Assembly (NCBI RefSeq): GCF_030690725.1
Contig: NZ_JAUYGD010000068.1
Coordinates: 101,707-165,706, forward strand
Direction: 5' to 3'
Length of the DNA: 64,000 nucleotides
Source of the DNA: Pseudomonas sp.
GTDB taxonomy: Bacteria > Pseudomonadota > Gammaproteobacteria > Pseudomonadales > Pseudomonadaceae
The translations under genes and the position numbers were made by a program. The notes below the pieces were generated by a model that saw only the letters and a program-made list of their open reading frames with translations, made no database searches and had not been told where the DNA came from. This document shows positions 51,560-61,187 of this stretch, piece by piece (the stretch's first letter is position 1; each line of letters starts with the position of its first letter).

Positions 51560-52820
51560 CCTGACCTCCGCCAAACATGTGGTGCGCGCCGGCAGTGGCA
51601 TCGGTGCCAGCCTGTTGCGCCGTGCGGTACTGCGCCAGCTGAAACAGCTGCGCCATGGCCAACTGGTGATAGTCGAAGGTGACGAACGCATGGAGTTCGG
51701 CGATGCCCACTCCAGCCTTAGCGCCGAGATCCAGGTGCAGGATGGCGCGGTCTGGGGGCTGGTGGCGGGCAATGGTTCGATTGGATCGGGCGAGGCCTAT
51801 ATCCACGGTTACTGGACCACCCCGGATCTGACCGCAGTGATCCGCGTATTCGTCAGCAACCTGGAGGTGCTCGACGCCATGGAAAGCGGCCTGGCGCAAC
51901 TGGGCCGCCCGCTGATCCAGGGGCTGCACTGGCTCAACCGCAACACCCGCAAAGGCTCGCGCAAGAACATCTCGGCGCATTACGACCTGGGCAACGACCT
52001 GTTCGAGCAGTTTCTCGACCCGACCATGATGTACTCGGCGGCGATGTTCCAAAGCGCCGACGACAGCCTGGAACAGGCGCAGTTGAATAAGCTCGAACGC
52101 ATCTGCCAGAAGCTTGCCCTCAAGCCCAGCGACCACCTGCTGGAAATCGGCACGGGCTGGGGCAGCATGGCGATCTACGCCGCCACCCATTACGGCTGCA
52201 AGGTCACCACCACCACCCTGTCGCGCGAGCAGTTCGCCTACACCCAGCAGCGCATTGTCGAGCAGGGTTTGCAGGGGCAGATCACCCTGCTGCTGGAGGA
52301 CTACCGCGACCTGGCCGGGCAGTACGACAAACTGGTATCGATCGAGATGATCGAGGCCGTCGGCCATCGCTTCCTGCCCACCTATTTCGAACAATGCGCC
52401 AACCTGCTCAAGCCCGACGGCCTGATGCTGCTGCAGGCCATCACCATCCGCGACCAGCGCTATGAGCAGGCAAAAAACGCTGTGGACTTTATCCAGCGTT
52501 ATATCTTCCCCGGCGGCGCACTGCCCTCGGTAAACAAGATGCTGGAAATCATCACCGCCAAGACCGATATGAACCTGCACCACATGGAGGACTTCGGCCT
52601 GCACTACGCCCGCACCCTGCGCATCTGGCACGACAACCTGCGCCACGCGCGGCACAAGCTGGAGCAACAGGGTTACGACGATTACTTCTTCCGCCTGTGG
52701 GAGTTCTACCTGTGCTATTGCGAGGGCGGCTTTATCGAGCGCACCATCGGCACCGCGCAATTGCTGCTGGCTAAGCCTGCGGCACGTCCTGCTCCTTTAT
52801 TAGGAAATCTCAATGCTTAA
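51546..52820 (+). CDS. Cfa-like S-adenosylmethionine-dependent fatty-acyl methyltransferase
   Basis: A 424-residue methyltransferase. KNISAHYDLGNDLFEQFLDP and MMYSAAMF define the Cfa family; SAM-binding LEIGTGWGSMAIYAATHYGC follows, then SIEMIEAVGH and FPGGALPS. I start at ATG 51546 with AAGGAAG 6 bases upstream. It methylates membrane fatty-acyl chains. Because of its neighbours it could be a specialised enzyme like UfaM of furan fatty-acid synthesis in place of, or in addition to, housekeeping cyclopropane synthase. Confidence 0.9.
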   Translation: MKSSSLTSAKHVVRAGSGIGASLLRRAVLRQLKQLRHGQLVIVEGDERMEFGDAHSSLSAEIQVQDGAVWGLVAGNGSIGSGEAYIHGYWTTPDLTAVIRVFVSNLEVLDAMESGLAQLGRPLIQGLHWLNRNTRKGSRKNISAHYDLGNDLFEQFLDPTMMYSAAMFQSADDSLEQAQLNKLERICQKLALKPSDHLLEIGTGWGSMAIYAATHYGCKVTTTTLSREQFAYTQQRIVEQGLQGQITLLLEDYRDLAGQYDKLVSIEMIEAVGHRFLPTYFEQCANLLKPDGLMLLQAITIRDQRYEQAKNAVDFIQRYIFPGGALPSVNKMLEIITAKTDMNLHHMEDFGLHYARTLRIWHDNLRHARHKLEQQGYDDYFFRLWEFYLCYCEGGFIERTIGTAQLLLAKPAARPAPLLGNLNA

Positions 52821-53340
52821 ATTGATCGTCAACACCCTGCTATTTCAGCTCGGCTGGTTCGCCTGTGTCTTCGGCGGCGACAGCCTGTGGCTGCTGATTG
52901 TCGCAGCGGTGCTGGCGGTACATCTGCTGTGGACCAGCAACTGGGCGGCGGAAGGCAAGCTGCTGATCACGGTGTTTCTTGCCGGCAGCGCGCTGGACAG
53001 CTTTCTGCTCAACCTCGGCGTATTCGACTTTGGCGAGCCACGCACGCTGATCCCGCTGTGGCTGGCCTGCCTGTGGCTGCTGATGGCCACCACGCTCAAT
53101 CACTGCCTGGCCTGGACCGCGCAACCCTGGTGGCGCGGCAGCCTGCTCGGCGTGATTGGCGCGCCGCTGTCCTATTACGGCGGCGCGCAGATTGCTGGCG
53201 TCGGCCTGCCCTACGGCACCTGGCAAAGCCTGCTGCTGATCGGCATCATCTGGGCCCTGGTGATGCCCGTGCTACACGGCTTCGCCAAGCTCTATCGCAG
53301 CCAGTACGAACAGAGCCTGCGCGCACGCCAGTCGGCGTAG
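52813..53340 (+). CDS. DUF2878 membrane protein
   Basis: A 175-residue protein with five or six hydrophobic segments, starting LIVNTLLFQLGWFACVFGGD. Family DUF2878 members occur at the end of phrB/Cfa-type clusters. The ATG overlaps the cfa stop by 8 bases, which makes it the last gene of the nine-gene operon. Function unknown. Confidence 0.87.
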   Translation: MLKLIVNTLLFQLGWFACVFGGDSLWLLIVAAVLAVHLLWTSNWAAEGKLLITVFLAGSALDSFLLNLGVFDFGEPRTLIPLWLACLWLLMATTLNHCLAWTAQPWWRGSLLGVIGAPLSYYGGAQIAGVGLPYGTWQSLLLIGIIWALVMPVLHGFAKLYRSQYEQSLRARQSA

Positions 53341-53425
53341 CAGGCAGGCTCAGCGCAGGGCAGCGCCAGCCACCCTACGTCGGCCGCAGACGCCGCAATA
53401 ACACCGATGGCGTACACTGCGCGGC

Positions 53426-53737
53426 ATGAGTCAGAACATCCCCCATACCCAACTCGCGGACGAACCCGCCGTCAGCTGCAGCAACTGCGCGGCCTGCTGC
53501 TGTCAGCTGGAAGTCATGCTGATCACCGACACCGGCGTGCCACAACGCTATATCGATACCGACGACTGGGGCGGCGAAGTCATGCTGCGCCTGGACGACG
53601 GCTGGTGCGCCGCGCTGGACCGCGACAGCATGCGCTGCACCATCTACGAAGTGCGCCCGCTGATCTGCCGCGAATTCGAAACCGCCTCCCCCGAATGCCT
53701 GGACGAGCGCAAGGGCATGAGCAGCATCTACCGCTAA
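53426..53737 (+). CDS. YkgJ-family cysteine-cluster protein
   Basis: A 103-residue protein with CSNCAACCCQ at the N terminus and further cysteines in DGWCAALD, MRCTIYEVRPLICREF and SPECLDER. The CxxCxxCC plus distal CxxxxxRPxxCRxF pattern is the YkgJ/UPF0153 type, likely a zinc or iron-sulfur site. It begins 85 bases after the DUF2878 gene, and its ATG follows a GC-rich leader. Function unknown. Confidence 0.9.
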   Translation: MSQNIPHTQLADEPAVSCSNCAACCCQLEVMLITDTGVPQRYIDTDDWGGEVMLRLDDGWCAALDRDSMRCTIYEVRPLICREFETASPECLDERKGMSSIYR

Positions 53738-53756
53738 GTGCGCGCTTTTTAAGGCG

Positions 53757-54545
53757 CTACGGTAGCGCGCTGACCTCCGCCGCCTCGCCCCATAGCAACG
53801 GCAACACCCGCTGCATGGCCGCAGGATCGCCGCTCGACCAGAACTGCGCTGGCTGCGCCGGACCGCTGGCCAGTAGATCATGGCCGGCCAACAGCCGCTG
53901 GACTTGCCGCGCCACTGCCGCACCGGTGTCGATCAGGCTGATCGAGTCCGGTACCAGGCTGCGCAGTAGCGGTTTGATAAAGGGGTAATGGGTGCAACCG
54001 AGAATCAACGTGTCGCAGCCCTCGGCCAGTAGCGGCGCGACAAAGCCCTGCAGCAACTCGCGGGTAGCCTGGCTATCCAACTCACCGGCCTCGATACGCT
54101 CGACCAACCCTGGACAGGGCTGGGTAATCACCCGCACATCGTTGGCAAAGCGGTCGAGCAAGGCGGCGAACTTGGCGCTTTTTAGCGTGCCGGTCGTGGC
54201 CAGCACGCCGACCACACCGCTCTGGGTAGCAGCAGCGGCAGGCTTGACCGCCGGCTCCATACCCACCAGTGGCAGCTGCGGATACAACTCCCGCAACTCA
54301 GCAACACCTGCCACCGTGGCGGTGTTACAGGCCAGCACCAGCGCCTTGGCGCCCCGACCCAGGAGAAACTCAGCCAGCACCCGGCAGCGTTCACGGATAA
54401 ATTCCGGGCTCTTCTCACCGTAGGGCACATGGCCGCTGTCGGCGACATACAGCAGCGACTCATTGGGCAGCAGCGCGCGAATCTCGCCCAGCACCGACAA
54501 GCCGCCAACGCCGGAGTCGAATACGCCAATTGGCGCATTACTCAC
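53757..54545 (-). CDS. murI: Glutamate racemase
   Basis: Makes D-glutamate for peptidoglycan. The protein has 262 residues; GVFDSGVGGLSVL, ADSGHVPYGEKS, first catalytic cysteine in LACNTATVAG and second in LGCTHYPFIKPLL. The GTG start at 54545 overlaps the moeB stop and gives the usual N terminus; the open frame further upstream reads antisense of nothing useful. Last gene of the prfA-prmC-moeB-murI group. Confidence 0.93.
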   Translation of the reverse strand: MSNAPIGVFDSGVGGLSVLGEIRALLPNESLLYVADSGHVPYGEKSPEFIRERCRVLAEFLLGRGAKALVLACNTATVAGVAELRELYPQLPLVGMEPAVKPAAAATQSGVVGVLATTGTLKSAKFAALLDRFANDVRVITQPCPGLVERIEAGELDSQATRELLQGFVAPLLAEGCDTLILGCTHYPFIKPLLRSLVPDSISLIDTGAAVARQVQRLLAGHDLLASGPAQPAQFWSSGDPAAMQRVLPLLWGEAAEVSALP

Positions 54546-55311
54546 CGCTGGCCACTCCACACACGCTGCAGCCCGGATCACGCTTGACCCGCAGCTCGCG
54601 AAAACGGCTGCCGAGCGCATCGATCAACAGCAAGCGACCGACCAGTGGCTCGCCAAACTGCGCCAGCAGCTTCAAGGCTTCCAGCGCCTGCAAACTACCG
54701 ACAAGACCGACCAACGGGCCGACCACACCGGCTTCGCTGCAGGTCAGCTCGGCCTCGCTGCCATGGCCGTAGATGCAGTGATAGCAGGGGCTGTCATCGC
54801 GGCGTGGATCGAACACCGAGAGCTGGCCTTCCAGGCGAATCGCAGCGCCGCTGACCAGCGGCACCTTGGCGGCCACACAGGCGGCGTTAACCGCCTCGCG
54901 GGTGCTGAAGTTGTCCGAACAATCCAGCACCAGGTCTACCGCTGCCACCGCTGTGGCCAGGGAATCGCTGTCCAAACCTTGCCGGTGAGCCTGCAGGCGC
55001 AGCTGCGGATTGATCGCCAGCAGGCGCTTGCTCGCCGAGTCGACCTTGCTCAGGCCGATGCTGGCGGTGTCGTGGGCGATCTGCCGTTGCAGGTTGGTCA
55101 GGTCGACCGTATCGAAGTCCGCCAGATGCAATTCACCGACACCAGCGGCGGCCAGATACAGCGCCACCGGCGAACCCAGGCCGCCAAGGCCGATAATCAG
55201 CGCGCGGCTGTGTTTCAGGCGCAGCTGGCCGGCGATATCGATCTGTTGCAGGAGAATCTGCCGGCTATAGCGCAGCAGCTCCTCGTCATTCAGCATGTCC
55301 TGCGCACTCAT
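54538..55311 (-). CDS. moeB: Molybdopterin-synthase adenylyltransferase MoeB
   Basis: Adenylates the C terminus of the MoaD sulfur carrier. It is an E1-like protein of 257 residues: nucleotide motif LIIGLGGLGSPVALYLAAAG, DFDTVDLTNLQRQI, zinc-type cysteines in SPCYHCIYG and the C-terminal PGCSVCG. No rhodanese domain is present. I start at MSAQDMLNDEELLRYSRQIL; the in-frame ATG at 55323 is an alternative overlapping prmC. Confidence 0.92.
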   Translation of the reverse strand: MSAQDMLNDEELLRYSRQILLQQIDIAGQLRLKHSRALIIGLGGLGSPVALYLAAAGVGELHLADFDTVDLTNLQRQIAHDTASIGLSKVDSASKRLLAINPQLRLQAHRQGLDSDSLATAVAAVDLVLDCSDNFSTREAVNAACVAAKVPLVSGAAIRLEGQLSVFDPRRDDSPCYHCIYGHGSEAELTCSEAGVVGPLVGLVGSLQALEALKLLAQFGEPLVGRLLLIDALGSRFRELRVKRDPGCSVCGVASGE

Positions 55312-55315
55312 GGCG

Positions 55316-56149
55316 TCACTCATTTTCGAAACGTCCCAGACTGATGCGCTCGTGGCCGCCGAGGTCACGCCGGCTTTCCACCGCACTAAAGCCACGCGCG
55401 CCGAGCAACTCGCGCACCGCTGCGGCCTGATCGAAACCATGTTCCAGCAGCAACCAGCCACCGGCTTGAAGATAGTCCGGTGCCTGCTGGATGATCAGAC
55501 GAATATCGTCCAGCCCATCCGCGCCCGCCACCAAGGCGCTGCTCGGCTCGAAGCGCACATCGCCCTCGGCCAGATGACGATCATCGGCGGCGATATACGG
55601 TGGGTTGCTGACAATCAGCTGATAACGCTGGCCAGCCAGGGCGCTAAACCAGTGGCTTGCAATAAAACTGGCATTGGCCAGTTTAAGCCGTGCGCGGTTG
55701 CGCTCGGCCAGGGCCACCGCCTCCGCCACACGGTCCACTCCGGTAAGCCGCCAGGCTGGGCGCTCGCTGGCCAGGGCCAGGGCAATCGCACCGGTGCCGG
55801 TGCCGAGATCAAGCAGCGCAGCGGGTGTGGCCGGCAGCAGCGCGAGAACGGTTTCCACCAACAACTCAGTATCCGGACGCGGAATCAGGGTGTGCGCGGC
55901 AACCTCCAGCTCCAGGTTCCAGAAACCCTGCTGGCCGAGGATATAAGCCACCGGTTCGCCAGCCTGACGCCGAGCCAGCATCGCCTGATAACGCTCAAGC
56001 TGCTCGGCCTCAAGCTCGCGCTCCGGCCAGGTGTGCAGATAGCTGCGCGACTTGCCCAGGGCATGGGCGAGCAATAGCTCGGCGTCCAGCCGTGGGGTGG
56101 GCGAGTCAGGTAGTTCGGCGGTGTTAAGCAGGGTTTCGATGGTGACCAT
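55316..56149 (-). CDS. prmC: Release-factor glutamine methyltransferase
   Basis: Methylates the Gln of the GGQ motif in release factors. The protein has 277 residues; N-terminal helical domain PTPRLDAELLLAHALGKSRS, SAM site LLDLGTGTGAIALALASERP and substrate-binding IVSNPPYIAADDRH. ATG 56149 is preceded by AGAAAAA; the open frame above it covers an intergenic repeat, so I excluded it. It follows prfA, the gene for its substrate, after the repeat. Confidence 0.93.
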   Translation of the reverse strand: MVTIETLLNTAELPDSPTPRLDAELLLAHALGKSRSYLHTWPERELEAEQLERYQAMLARRQAGEPVAYILGQQGFWNLELEVAAHTLIPRPDTELLVETVLALLPATPAALLDLGTGTGAIALALASERPAWRLTGVDRVAEAVALAERNRARLKLANASFIASHWFSALAGQRYQLIVSNPPYIAADDRHLAEGDVRFEPSSALVAGADGLDDIRLIIQQAPDYLQAGGWLLLEHGFDQAAAVRELLGARGFSAVESRRDLGGHERISLGRFENE

Positions 56150-56158
56150 ATTTTTCTC

Positions 56159-56227
56159 GTAGGGTGGATCGCGCTTTATCGATCCACCGCAGACTTCTGG
56201 TAGATGAAAAAGCGTCATCCACCCTAC
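56159..56227. repeat. Dispersed inverted repeat between prfA and prmC
   Basis: GTAGGGTGGATCGCG at one end and GCGTCATCCACCCTAC at the other, with an inner GATCGCG..CGATCCACC pairing. It is a 69-base element inside an operon, related to the repeat at 36840. Confidence 0.75.
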
Positions 56228-56268
56228 GTGGCACATGGCGTACGGGTGCGCCGTGCGCACCGCAGGAC

Positions 56269-57351
56269 TCAATCGCCCAGCGCAGCCAACTGATCAGCCT
56301 GATACTCGACCAATAGCGGCTCAATGATCGCTTCAACACCGCCAGCAATCACTTCATTGAGCGAATACAGGGTCAGGTTGATACGGTGGTCGGTGACTCG
56401 CCCCTGAGGAAAGTTGTAGGTGCGGATGCGTTCGGAACGGTCACCGGAGCCCACCAGCAGCTTGCGCGAATCGGAAATTTCCTTGTGTGCGGCAGCTTCC
56501 TGCTGGTCCTTCAATTTCGCCGCGAGCCAGGCCATGGCCTTGGCGCGGTTCTTGTGCTGCGAGCGTTCTTCCTGACATTCCACCACGGTACCGGTAGGAA
56601 TGTGGGTGATACGGATCGCCGAGTCGGTGGTGTTGACGTGCTGACCACCGGCACCGGAGCTGCGGTAGGTGTCCACACGTAGGTCGGCCGGGTTGATGTC
56701 GATGGCCATCTGTTCATCCGGCTCGGGCAGCACGGCAACGGTGCAGGCCGAGGTGTGGATACGGCCTTGCGACTCGGTCTCGGGCACGCGCTGCACGCGG
56801 TGCGCGCCAGACTCAAACTTGAGCTTGCCGTAGACGTTGTCGCCCTCAACCCGAGCAATCACTTCCTTATAACCGCCGTGCTCACCCTCGCTGGCCGACA
56901 GCACCTCGACGCGCCAGCCCTGTTTCTCGGCATAGCGTGAATACATGCGGAACAGGTCGCCGGAGAAGATCGCCGCCTCGTCACCACCGGTGCCGGCGCG
57001 CACTTCGAGGAATACGTTACGGCCGTCATTCGGGTCTTTCGGCAGCAGCATGCGCTGCAGCGTGGCCTCCAGCTCGATCAGCTGCTCCTTGGCCTCGGCG
57101 ACTTCTTCCTCGGCCATCTCGCGCATATCCGGGTCGCTGTCCTTGAGCAGCGCCTGGGCGCCTTCGAGGTCGGCCTGGACTTTGCGGAATGCACTGAACG
57201 CCTGGTACACCGGCTCAAGCTCGGCGTATTCCTTGGAATAGGCGCGAAACTGCGGCTGGTTGCTGATCACTTCGGCATCGCCGAGCAGCGCGGTCAGCTC
57301 TTCGAAACGATCCTGCAACAGGTCGAGTTTATTGATCAGTGACGCTTTCAT
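56269..57351 (-). CDS. prfA: Peptide chain release factor 1
   Basis: Recognises UAG and UAA stop codons. The protein has 360 residues; the catalytic GGQ is in SSGAGGQHVNTTDSAIR and the RF1-type codon-recognition PAT-like segment lies in the preceding domain (TSACTVAVLPEPDEQ is domain 2/3 boundary). Nine bases separate it from hemA, the classic hemA-prfA-prmC arrangement. Confidence 0.95.
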   Translation of the reverse strand: MKASLINKLDLLQDRFEELTALLGDAEVISNQPQFRAYSKEYAELEPVYQAFSAFRKVQADLEGAQALLKDSDPDMREMAEEEVAEAKEQLIELEATLQRMLLPKDPNDGRNVFLEVRAGTGGDEAAIFSGDLFRMYSRYAEKQGWRVEVLSASEGEHGGYKEVIARVEGDNVYGKLKFESGAHRVQRVPETESQGRIHTSACTVAVLPEPDEQMAIDINPADLRVDTYRSSGAGGQHVNTTDSAIRITHIPTGTVVECQEERSQHKNRAKAMAWLAAKLKDQQEAAAHKEISDSRKLLVGSGDRSERIRTYNFPQGRVTDHRINLTLYSLNEVIAGGVEAIIEPLLVEYQADQLAALGD

Positions 57352-57360
57352 TGCAGACCT

Positions 57361-58656
57361 TTATTTATTGGCCGAACTGCTATGGGTAGAAGCAGGAGGC
57401 GCGCCCTCGTCGAGGGCAAACAGTTCTTGAGCCACGCCCAGCGCATCGACGCGGCCGTCAGCAGAGAATTTTTTCAGCTGCACGCTGGGCGCATGCAGCA
57501 GCTTGTTGGTCAGGCCGCGGGCCAGCAGCGCCAGTACGTCCTCGGCGGAGCTGCCGTTATTAAGCAGACGCAGAGCCTTGTTCAGCTCCTCGTCACGCAG
57601 GCGCTCGGCTTGCTGACGGTAGGCCTTGAGCACATCCACCGCGGCAAGTTCACGCAGGCGCTGCATAAAGTCCTGAGCGCCGACCGCCACCAATTCCTCG
57701 GCGGCCTGGGCCGCGCCCTGGCGGCTTTTGAGGTTTTCCGCGATCACCTCATGCAGGTCATCGACGGTGTACAGGTAGACGTCGTCCAGTTCGCCGACTT
57801 CCGGCTCGATATCGCGCGGTACGGCGATGTCGACCATAAAGATCGGCTTGTGCTTGCGCTGCTTCAGCGCCCGCTCGACCGCGCCCTTGCCAAGAATCGG
57901 CAGCTGGCTGGCGGTGGAGCTGATCACGATATCGCTGTTGACCAACTCATCGGGAATCTCTGACAACAAAACAGCATGTGCGCCGAACTGCTCGGCCAGA
58001 CTGCTGGCACGCTCCAGCGTGCGATTGGCCACCACGATGCGCTTGATGCCTTGGTCGTGCAGATGACGCGCGACCAGGCTGATGGTTTCACCGGCGCCGA
58101 TCAACAGCGCCTGGCTGCGGTGCAAGTCGGCAAAAATCTGCTTGGCCAGGCTGACGGCGGCAAAGGCCACGGACACCGGGTTTTCGCCAATCGCGGTATC
58201 GGTGCGCACGGTCTTGGCGGTGCTGAAGGTGGCCTGAAACAACCGCCCCAGCAGTGGGCCGAGGGTGCCGGCCTCACGGGCCACGGCAAATGCCGACTTC
58301 ATCTGGCCGAGAATCTGCGGTTCGCCAAGGACCATGGAGTCCAGCCCCGAGGCCACGCGCATCATATGACGCACGGCTTCGTCATCGGCATGGATATAGG
58401 CGCAGGCGCGCAGTTCTTCGAGACTTAGCCGGTGATAGGCGGCCAGCCAGGCCAGTACCTCATCGGCGCTCAGGTCATCCTGTTCGAGGTACAGCTCACT
58501 GCGATTGCAGGTCGAGAGAATCGCCGCCTCGCGGCTGCTGGTGCGCTGACAGAGCTGCTGCAACGCCTCAACCAACTGCTCGGGAGTGAAAGCCACGCGT
58601 TCGCGGACGTCCACCGAGGCGGTCTTGTGGTTGATACCGAGGGCAATAAAGGCCAT
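57361..58656 (-). CDS. hemA: Glutamyl-tRNA reductase
   Basis: First committed step of C5 heme synthesis: Glu-tRNA to glutamate-1-semialdehyde. The protein has 431 residues; MAFIALGINHKTASVDVRER, catalytic Cys in ILSTCNRSELYL, NADPH Rossmann LLIGAGETISLV, and C-terminal dimerisation helix. ATG 58656 is chosen; the frame stays open further upstream but lacks conserved sequence. Confidence 0.95.
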   Translation of the reverse strand: MAFIALGINHKTASVDVRERVAFTPEQLVEALQQLCQRTSSREAAILSTCNRSELYLEQDDLSADEVLAWLAAYHRLSLEELRACAYIHADDEAVRHMMRVASGLDSMVLGEPQILGQMKSAFAVAREAGTLGPLLGRLFQATFSTAKTVRTDTAIGENPVSVAFAAVSLAKQIFADLHRSQALLIGAGETISLVARHLHDQGIKRIVVANRTLERASSLAEQFGAHAVLLSEIPDELVNSDIVISSTASQLPILGKGAVERALKQRKHKPIFMVDIAVPRDIEPEVGELDDVYLYTVDDLHEVIAENLKSRQGAAQAAEELVAVGAQDFMQRLRELAAVDVLKAYRQQAERLRDEELNKALRLLNNGSSAEDVLALLARGLTNKLLHAPSVQLKKFSADGRVDALGVAQELFALDEGAPPASTHSSSANK

Positions 58657-58839
58657 GCACGTCGCTGACAGGGAGTGGAAGCCGGCAATTGTCCTACTTC
58701 GGCAAAGCGAGAACAACCACTGCGGCCTATTGTCCCAATAGCCAGGTTTATCTCTTAATCCGCATCATGGCCGCCCATGGGCTTGCCCCAGCGCTTGTGT
58801 CATGATGCCCAAACCGCAGGTTGGCCACATACTCTTCCT

Positions 58840-60570
58840 ATGAATAGATCCTTCGCCTTGCTGACTGCCGCTGCCTTATTAAGCGGCTGCCAGACGTTTG
58901 CCCCCTCTACCCCGGATGGCACGCCACCGGTGGAAGATCCCGCTGCCGTCACCGCAGAAACCCAGCCGCAGGTCTACCGCGCCTTCAGCCAGGAAACCCT
59001 GCTGTCGCTGCTGATCGCGGAACTTGCCGGCCAACGCAACCGCTTCGACATTGCCCTGGAAAACTATGTGGAGCAGGCCAACGCCACCCAGGATGCTGGC
59101 GTGGCCGAGCGCGGCTTTCGTATCGCCGAGTACCTGGGCGCTGAGCAGCCCGCGCTGGAAACCAGCCTGCTGTGGGCCAAGACCGCACCCGAGAATATCG
59201 ACGCGCAGCGCGCCGCCGCCGTGCAACTGGCCCGCGCCGGCCGCTATGACGAATCCATGACCTTTATGGAGCAGGTACTGCAGCGTCAGGGCGATACGCA
59301 TTTCGACTTCCTCGCCCTGTCCGCCGCGGAGACCGACCCGGACACCCGCGCCGGCCTGCTGCAAAGCTTTGATCGCCTACAGGCGAAATACCCGGACAAC
59401 AGCCAGCTGCAATTTGGCAAAGCCCTGCTGCTGCAACAGGACGGCCGCCCACAGGAAGCCCTGGAGCTGTTGGAGCAACAACCCAGCAAAAACCGCCCCA
59501 TTGCCTCGATCTTGCTACACGCACGCCTGCTGCAAAGCCTTGAGCGCAACGACGACGCCCTGCCGCTGCTGGAAAAAGGCATTGAACAGCACCCGAACGA
59601 CAAACGCCTGCGCCTGACCTACGCCCGCCTACTGGTGGCCGAAGACCGCCTAGATGATGCCAAGGGCGAGTTTGCCTCGCTGCTACAGCAACACCCCAAC
59701 GACGATGACCTGCGTTTCTCTCTGGCGCTGGTCTGCCTGGAAGCCAAAGCCTGGAAAGAGGCGATTGTCTATCTGGAAGAACTGGTCGAGCGTGGTAGCC
59801 ACAGCGAAGCGGCGCACTACAACCTGGCTCGCGCCTATGAAGAACTCGGCGATACCGCCAGTGCGCTGATCGAATACGCCCTGGTCGGCCCCGGCAATGA
59901 CTACCTGCCCGCCCAGGCCCGGCAAAGCGACCTGCTGTTCAAAAAGCAACGCGCCGAGGAAGCCGCCGAGCGCCTGCGCAAGGCCCGTGAGAGCCAGCCG
60001 GACTACGCCATCCAGCTGTACCTGATCGAGGCTGAGGCCTGGTCCAAGCAGCAGGACACCGAACGCGCCTGGCAACTGATCCAGCAAGCCCTGGAGCAGT
60101 TCCCGGAAGACCTCAACCTGCTCTACACCCGCGCCATGCTTGCCGAGAAGCGCGACGACCTGGCCCTGCTGGAGCAGGACCTGCGCTTTATTCTCGAGCG
60201 CGAACCGGACAACGCCATGGCACTCAATGCCCTGGGCTACACCCTGGCCGACCGCACCACGCGCTACGCCGAAGCCAAACAGCTGATCGAGCAAGCGCAC
60301 CAACTCAACCCGGACGACCCGGCGATTCTCGACAGCCTCGGCTGGGTGAATTACCGCCTGGGCAACCTGGATGAGGCTGAACGCCTGCTGCGCCAAGCGC
60401 TACAGGCATTTCCCGATCACGAAGTCGCCGCCCATCTGGGCGAAGTGCTGTGGGCACAAGGCAAACAGAAAGAAGCGCGCAAACTCTGGCGCGAAGCCCT
60501 GAAACAGCAACCCGACAGCACAATCCTGCGCAGCACCCTGCTGCGCCTGACCGGAGCAGAGACACTCTGA
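58840..60570 (+). CDS. TPR-repeat lipoprotein (PA4667 type)
   Basis: A 576-residue lipoprotein: signal MNRSFALLTAAALLSGC with lipobox LSGC, followed by about twelve tetratricopeptide repeats (for example AHYNLARAYEELGDTASALI and ILDSLGWVNYRLGNLDEAER). The mature protein would be outer- or inner-membrane tethered in the periplasm. Its stop overlaps the lolB ATG (TGATG), and it stands divergent to hemA, as in P. aeruginosa PA4667. Function not established. Confidence 0.9.
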   Translation: MNRSFALLTAAALLSGCQTFAPSTPDGTPPVEDPAAVTAETQPQVYRAFSQETLLSLLIAELAGQRNRFDIALENYVEQANATQDAGVAERGFRIAEYLGAEQPALETSLLWAKTAPENIDAQRAAAVQLARAGRYDESMTFMEQVLQRQGDTHFDFLALSAAETDPDTRAGLLQSFDRLQAKYPDNSQLQFGKALLLQQDGRPQEALELLEQQPSKNRPIASILLHARLLQSLERNDDALPLLEKGIEQHPNDKRLRLTYARLLVAEDRLDDAKGEFASLLQQHPNDDDLRFSLALVCLEAKAWKEAIVYLEELVERGSHSEAAHYNLARAYEELGDTASALIEYALVGPGNDYLPAQARQSDLLFKKQRAEEAAERLRKARESQPDYAIQLYLIEAEAWSKQQDTERAWQLIQQALEQFPEDLNLLYTRAMLAEKRDDLALLEQDLRFILEREPDNAMALNALGYTLADRTTRYAEAKQLIEQAHQLNPDDPAILDSLGWVNYRLGNLDEAERLLRQALQAFPDHEVAAHLGEVLWAQGKQKEARKLWREALKQQPDSTILRSTLLRLTGAETL

Positions 60571-61187
60571 TGCTTGCGCGCCACCTGATAATTTTCAGCC
60601 TGATCACATTATTGGCAGGCTGCGCCGGCCTGACCTCCCGCGAAGCCCTCGAAGGCCAGGGCGACGCGCAGAGCTGGCAAGCACACAAGCAGCAGATCAG
60701 CAGCCTGGATGCCTGGCAGATCAACGGCAAAGTCGGCATCCGCGCGCCGAAAGACTCCGGCAGCGGCACCCTGTTCTGGCTGCAGCGTCAGGACTACTAC
60801 GACATCCGCCTGTCCGGCCCATTGGGTCGCGGCGCTGCTCGCCTGACCGGCCGCCCCGGTGCCATTCAGCTGGAAGTGGCCAATCAGGGCCGTTACCAGG
60901 CCGAGTCGCCAGAACAACTACTGCAAGACCAGCTCGGCCTGAACCTGCCTGTCTCGCACCTGCTCTGGTGGATTCGTGGCCTGCCATCCCCCGATAGCAA
61001 AAGCCGCCTGAACCTCGACAGCCAAAGCCACCTCGCGCAACTGAGCCAGGACGGCTGGCACGTCGAGTACCTGAGTTATGCCGAGCAGAATGGTTTCTGG
61101 CTGCCGGAGCGGATCAAGCTCAGCGGCTTTGACCTGCAAGTCACCCTGGTGATCAAGGACTGGCAACCGCGCCAGCTCGGCCAATGA
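60570..61187 (+). CDS. lolB: Outer-membrane lipoprotein receptor LolB
   Basis: Accepts lipoproteins from LolA and inserts them into the outer membrane. The protein has 205 residues with signal and lipobox LLAGC near residue 17, then the LolA/LolB half-barrel (QINGKVGIRAPKDSGSGTLF). Its ATG overlaps the TPR gene and its end overlaps ispE by ATGA, so three genes are coupled. Confidence 0.93.
   Translation: MLARHLIIFSLITLLAGCAGLTSREALEGQGDAQSWQAHKQQISSLDAWQINGKVGIRAPKDSGSGTLFWLQRQDYYDIRLSGPLGRGAARLTGRPGAIQLEVANQGRYQAESPEQLLQDQLGLNLPVSHLLWWIRGLPSPDSKSRLNLDSQSHLAQLSQDGWHVEYLSYAEQNGFWLPERIKLSGFDLQVTLVIKDWQPRQLGQ

Noticed and set aside
56269..57351. Programmed frameshift in the release factor gene
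   Set aside because: That feature belongs to prfB (RF2). This gene is prfA and reads through in a single frame.
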